Source of the DNA: Prorocentrum cordatum
Taxonomy: Eukaryota > Sar > Dinophyceae > Prorocentrales > Prorocentraceae
DNA length: 64,000 nt
Assembly (NCBI GenBank): GCA_963575745.1
Contig: CAUYUJ010005002.1
Span: 1,233,479 to 1,297,478, forward strand
Direction of reading: 5' to 3'
Positions 56,601 to 62,600 of this stretch are shown piece by piece. A model generated the notes under the pieces. That model was not told the DNA's origin. It made no database searches and saw nothing but the letters and a program-made list of their open reading frames with translations. The position numbers and the translations under genes were made by a program. The first letter of the stretch is position 1; each line of letters starts with the position of its first letter.

Positions 56601-59600
56601 CAGTAAAACTGTCTCGAAAAATCCTCCTCACTCCTGTACCATAGGGGACGAGGGGAGGAGAGGTGAGACGGCAGCAGAGAGAGAGGGAGGCGACTCCTCG
56701 ATCCGTCCTGCCGAACACAAAAGCAAAAGCGAACCGGCGGCGGCGGCTAGGCGCGGCAGCGGCACAACGCACGCGCATATACTGCGCACGCGACACCGCT
56801 GGTCCGTCCTGCGGTGGCGCGCCCGCCCCGTCAGTATCTTGATGAGCAGCATCTGGTGGAACAGCTCGAGCAGCGCGGTCGGTGGCCTGGCGCTGGGCCT
56901 CGTCCATGCCCGCTGCCGTGAGGCCCGCGTTGCGGACAGGGCTGATTCCCCGCGGGGCCGCCGCTGCCGCGGCAGCGGCTGAGGTGGCGGGGGCTCCGCC
57001 CCGACTCTGAGGTGAGAGCGGTGAGCCACCGCCGAAACCCGCCGCAAGGTCCTTGACACGGTACTTGTTCTTGAACGGGTCGAAGGTCGGCGCCTCGTCG
57101 ATGGGGACGATCACGCGGGTGGGCAGCGGCGGCTCGTGGTCCGTGGACGGCGTCGGCTCGAGGTCGACCTGGCCAGGTTCGATGACGCTGGCACCGAAGC
57201 GTGGCACCACTTCGGGGGCTCGGCCATCAGCCTGAGTCTCGCGAGGCGGCGAGCTCGTGGAGCTCCCTGGGGCCTTGCGTGAGCTGTGGCGGCTGCAGGA
57301 CCTGCTGCGCGGGACGCGCCCGCCCGTGTGGCGGTCGCGTGGCGAGGTCGCCTGGGCATTAGCGCGCTCGGAATCCGCCCTGCTCGGGGATCGGATCGGC
57401 GCCGCGCAGGGTGATGGGCTGGGCTGGCGGGAGGCGCTTGTGCCGCCCTCCGCCGTGGCTGTGGCCTGGTCAGGGTCGACAGCGTCGGGGCGGGGGCTGA
57501 CGTGGTGGGCGCTTCCCTCGCTGTGCCGCGGGGAGGCGCTGTGATGCGCCTGGGTGTACGTGAGGACGAGCGGGACAAGCGGCTGCCTCTCCCGCTCAGG
57601 TGGGGCAGGTTTTGCCTGGGCAGGGCGCAGCGCTGCAGCCACGTTTGGCGGGGGCGTGTGCTGGCGCGGTTGCCAAGCACGCACGTTCGCATCACGCCAT
57701 CCTTCAGGGCGCCCTGTCCTGCCACGGTTTGTTGCAGCCCCCTGGGCTGAAGCCGCAGGGGTTATCGCTGCGGGCTGGTTGCTGGAGGTGCCATCATGTC
57801 GGCCTGAGTAATGGCCCCAGGCGCGCGTGGACCCTGGCACGGGCGAGGTGGCCCGTGGGAGGGCCTGCACGAGTGCACGCGGGTAGCCGATGACCGCTGG
57901 GTGTACCCTGGCGTGGGGGGCGTGGCCATAGCTGGAGGCGGCTGCTCCAGCCGCCGCGGGCCTGGCGCCTATGGGGCCACGGTAATAGGCGGCAACCCCG
58001 CCGTAGGCCGTGCTGCCGCCTGTCGGGACTCGCGCGGGAGAGCGGTAGCGTGGCGTGCTCGGCTGTCCTGCGTCGCGTTGGTCGCGCTGCTGAATGCGCT
58101 GCTGGTGCTGTTGATATCGCTGCTGGTCGGCTCTCGAGAGGGGGCGGGTGTCGGGGAGGATGGTGGGCACGTCGGGCCGCTGCCAGCCCCGATAGACGTG
58201 CTCGAAGGCGTGGTCTGGGTAGGTCTCCCCTACGGGTGAGTATCGCCGCACATGCTCCATGTAGTCGATGTTCTGCGGCTCGGAGATCGCCGTGATGTTT
58301 ACAGCTCGCTGGTGCGCTGGTCCATAGAGGCAGAAACTACCACGGTTGCTGCGGTCGTGGTTTAGCTCGGCTTCGGTCGTGGCACGGCTCACCATGGCGT
58401 CGCAGAGTCGCATGTCGTAGTCGAGGGCTTGAGGCCCAGGACCACCCTCGGCGTCCCAGTACAGTACCACATCTCGCCAGCGGGTGCGGGTAGTGTGGAT
58501 GCGCTCGGCGATCGACTCGCAGACGGTCCTGACCGTGACACGGTCCCTGTACATGTTGGTGATGGCTAGGGAGTAGGGTCGGCGGACCGTCTTGTTGAAG
58601 GTGAATTCCTCCTTGAGGGCCTGGTGGGGGCCGAAGAGCACGTAGCCTTCCCTCCAAAGAGGTTGGTCGGGGAACGGTTCTTCGGGCATCCCCGTTCCTG
58701 TGAACCCAGGTGGCCGCCTCGTGCCGTCAGGCAGTCCCTGCCTGGGGACGCGCCGCGGCCTCGGTGGGAAGTACCATTGACCCTGGTAACCTGCTTGGCC
58801 TGGTTGTGGAGGTTCCCCCCCGGGGCCTGAAGGCGCTCGGGGGGGTTCCTTGAGGTCGTGGTGGGCTGGCGCGTTGCCGAATTGGCGGGCAAGGATGTGC
58901 GGCGGCATCCCTGTGGCACGGACGTCGAGCAGGCTGTGTGGACTGGGGGGATGGGGGCACCTGCTGGACAGGCAGCATGTGTCGGAGTCCCTGTTGTCGG
59001 TGCTGTATGCACACGTCCAACTGTTGCAAGAGTAGTCCGTGGACCAGTCCATAAGTGTACGCAGTCCGCTGCGGGCACAGTCTGGGCACGTTGGTTGGCC
59101 CGAGGTGCCGAGCTGCGTGTTGCGGCGAGCCGCACAGTACTGACAGCATTGGAATCGACACTGTAGGCAAGACCAGCGTCCTGGTAGAGGCGGGAGCGCA
59201 TGCTCGTTTGTGCCTGGGTCGTCTGGGTGGGGTCGAGGGCGATCCCACAAGGGCCAGACGTCAGCAAACCAGGATTGGCCTGTAGTGCGGACAACCTCGG
59301 CGGGGAGGCGAGCGTCCTCGGCATGGCACTCGATCCACTGGGGCCCCATGTCCGCTGGTACCATGACCGTGCGCCAGGTGTCGTCCGCTTTGACGTGGAC
59401 TTGGGTCGGTGCCCAGAGCTTAGTAGTGGTGTCGCCGTGGTCGTGGTGGAGGATGACCCAGCCGTCCCGCCCCGCCACCGCAGGGTTAATGACGCGATGG
59501 CCCATGACTGTCGTCCCCCACGGTAAGTAGGCGCCGTCGTGGTGATCACCAGGGTCAAGCCAGACCTCGATGCCAGGGGCATTGACACGGGCCCGCACAT

Positions 59601-62600
59601 CACGGACGTGGTAGGCGAGGACGTGGTAGGCAGTCGGCTCCTCTTCCGTCTCAATGTGCTCCCACGTCTCGATGCCACTGTTGTCTGAGGTGGAGTTTCC
59701 GCCACTCTGTCGTGACGAACGAGAGGCGGATCGCCGTGGGCGGGCGTGGCCTCGGGCGAGGGCGGCGGCCGCGCTGATGAGGGAAGGCGTACGGCGTTCG
59801 TCGGCTCCTGATGACGTCGATGAGCGGTCTGGACTGTGCGCCAGGGCTGTGCCTGACTTGTGAGTGCGCGGTGGGCCAGACGCGGCCCCAGGGCTGGAGC
59901 CGCTGGGGCGCGACTCGCGTGCGTCAGGATGCCCCCGCACGGGGACGGCTTGCAAGCCAGTGTACACCAGGTCGATGAGTGGTTTCGGGTCCAGCTGGAG
60001 CTTGCGAAGCGAGACGCGTGGGCGGGGCTGGTTAGGGTCGTCCCTGGTGGCTGCTTCAGTGTCGTAGTGCTGTTTGGCCCATACTCGCGCTGCCTCTGGC
60101 GAGTATAGTGCCTGCGGCGGTGGCCACGCTGCCGCGATGACTGGTCTGCGCCTGGTGCTAGCTTCCTGGTCGTGAGCTTCAGCCGCCTCACGGAGATCTG
60201 GATGATCGTAGCCAGCGATGTGAAGGGCGTGCGCACAGTCGCCCATGCCATAGGCGTGTGGTAGGGCACGGCACCTGGAAGCAGCTTCTGTGGGGGCGCA
60301 CCAGTCCATGCGGATGAGGAGGCTCAGGACCCGAGGGTAAATGAGACGCGCTCCGTGGGCCTCCCCTTTCACGACGTTGTGCCTGTTTTCCCCGCGCGGT
60401 GGTTGGGTGGCCTCGCACATCCAGAGTGCGATGGGTCCCCACGCGAGGGTGTCGTCTTCGAGACTGTAGGGCGGGTGGGGCGGCATTGCGTACCACGCGG
60501 CCAGCGAAGGGTGCACGCTCACGTACGTGCGGCCAACGTTGGTGCCAGTTCGACCCTTCGCTTCACGGCGGGGACCTGGCAAGAGGTGCCCTCCGCTGGC
60601 AGCAAGACGGGCCGCAAGGTCGCCGCGGGTCCCATGCCAGAAGACAGTGGGCGCGTCGGTGGTGGGTTGGCGGAGGTCCCACGTGAGGTAGGGGAAGATT
60701 GTCTCGCCTGAGTTCCCGCCCGAGTCTTCCAGCACCCAAGTGAGGCGGTTCGGGGGCCTCTGCATGATGTCAGTCCACGGCCCCAGCGCTTGGAGTGTTA
60801 GATCATGGGTAAATCGAGGATGGTCGTGGAGTCGCAGAGCGTCTTTGATGTCCTCTGTAGACACGCCACTGTTACCAAGCGCAAAGCCGTTTTGGTACAG
60901 GGCGTTGAGGATGCTCTTCGGCGGCACGGGGACCGCTGGGTCGCGCTGGATAGTGTTGCGTAAGTTGCGTGTCGGTGGCTTGAGGGCTGTGTAAGGCATA
61001 CCAGGGCCTGAAGGCGCCTGGGGCCTGGCGGGTGATGCATAGCGTGCTCGCCGTCGTGGTGGTTGGGTGTCCGCGTCGGGAGAGGAACCACGAGCATCAG
61101 CATGTCGGAAGATGGACCACGGGCTATCGTGGGTGCACTCACGTGTTTCCCTTGCCTCGGTGTCGCTGCCGTGTGCTGTGGCATCCTCGTTAGTCGGTAG
61201 GTTACCGTATGCCGCGCCGCTTTTGGAGCCGTCTCGCGGGGACGGGCTGGTCGATCTTGGTGTGACAGACGAGGCTCGCGATACGGCGGCAGTGACTTCG
61301 ACGATGGCGGCGGTGGTGGCGGTGGTGACATCGGCGACTGCGGCGGCAACTGCTGCGGCGTAGTGTTCCTGCAGCAGCGGATGTCGGAGTGAGTGCACGT
61401 GCTGGTCGTCGTGTTCGTCGGCAAGCGTGCACGGCATTGTGTATGTGGCCTCATCGCGCGGCCTCCTGCTCGGTTGGCAACAGCGGAGGCACCACTGGGC
61501 TGTGGATGAGTCCAGGGCCCGCGCACAGATGCGGGCTCCTACGTGTCCGACGGCTCCTTGAGCAAGAAGTTTGGCGCCGACGAGTAGAAGACCGCACGCG
61601 ACTCCACCCGTGGCAATAGCCCCGAGTTTGCCGCTGGCCCATTTCAGGGCACCCCCGAGGCCGACCCCGACTGCGCTGGCTCCGCCCGGGACGCTATCTC
61701 TGAGTTTGACGCTGGTCCATTTGAGAGTGGCCCACAATGCGGACGTGACGTTGTATGTCGTTGTGCGTCGGGATGTGGTGGGCACAGATGGGCCTGGTGC
61801 CGCCGCTTCACGTCGTCGTCGTTGTCGGTAGCTGGGGTCTCGGCTCGGTGTCGGCAAGTACCCATCGATCTGGTCCTTGTACGGCATTGCTATCACGATG
61901 GCGTACGTGGCCACAAAGAGGCAGATGAGGCAGCCACAGTGTCGTGATGCCGCTGCGCTGTGCTGGGGCTCGTGGGAACCGCTGGCATCTGGGTACTCAT
62001 CATCGATGGGGTCGTTGTCGATGTCGGCCTGCCAGTGGTCAATGACACTGGGGTTGGAGTCAGTCACGTTAACACGGTATACAGAGGTGCGGGGCGTGGT
62101 GCTGCCACCTGCGGTCTGGGGATGTCCAGGTCCAGCCAGTGCTGCAGCGGGGCTGAAGCCGCCACTGCGCGGGCTGGCATGAGCTGGCGATGCAGTGGTA
62201 TGGCTTGTCGCGTCGGCGGCAGTGGCGCCTTCAGCGTCGTTGAGCTGTGCGCAGGGGTCGGCCTGGGCCGAGTTGTTGGGCGGACTGCTGTGCGACGAGG
62301 TGTGCCCTAGGTGGGGTTCACTGTCGCGGTCACGCTGGGCCGTGTCGCCTGGTGGTGTCGTGCCGTCGCGATCCTGGGTTTCCATGTCGTCCTGGCTATC
62401 GTCCACGTGGACCGAGCCCAGGGATATGTTGCTGATATCGTCCGACGCGTGGAACGAGTCCAGGGGTGTGTCGCTGATGTCGCTGGCCGCGATGTGCTGG
62501 AGCAGCCATGATACGGGGTCGTCTGCGGCCTGATCACCCGTGGCGTGCTGGGCGAGGCCAGCTGGCGGTGGTGGGTTAAGCGGTTCCATCGGTGCCGCGG

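Noticed and set aside
57905-57965. GGCGGCT...AGCCGCC stem as a further hairpin family member
   Set aside because: It folds well, but the loop (GCTCC) and the lack of a bulge set it apart. It may be a chance GC palindrome.
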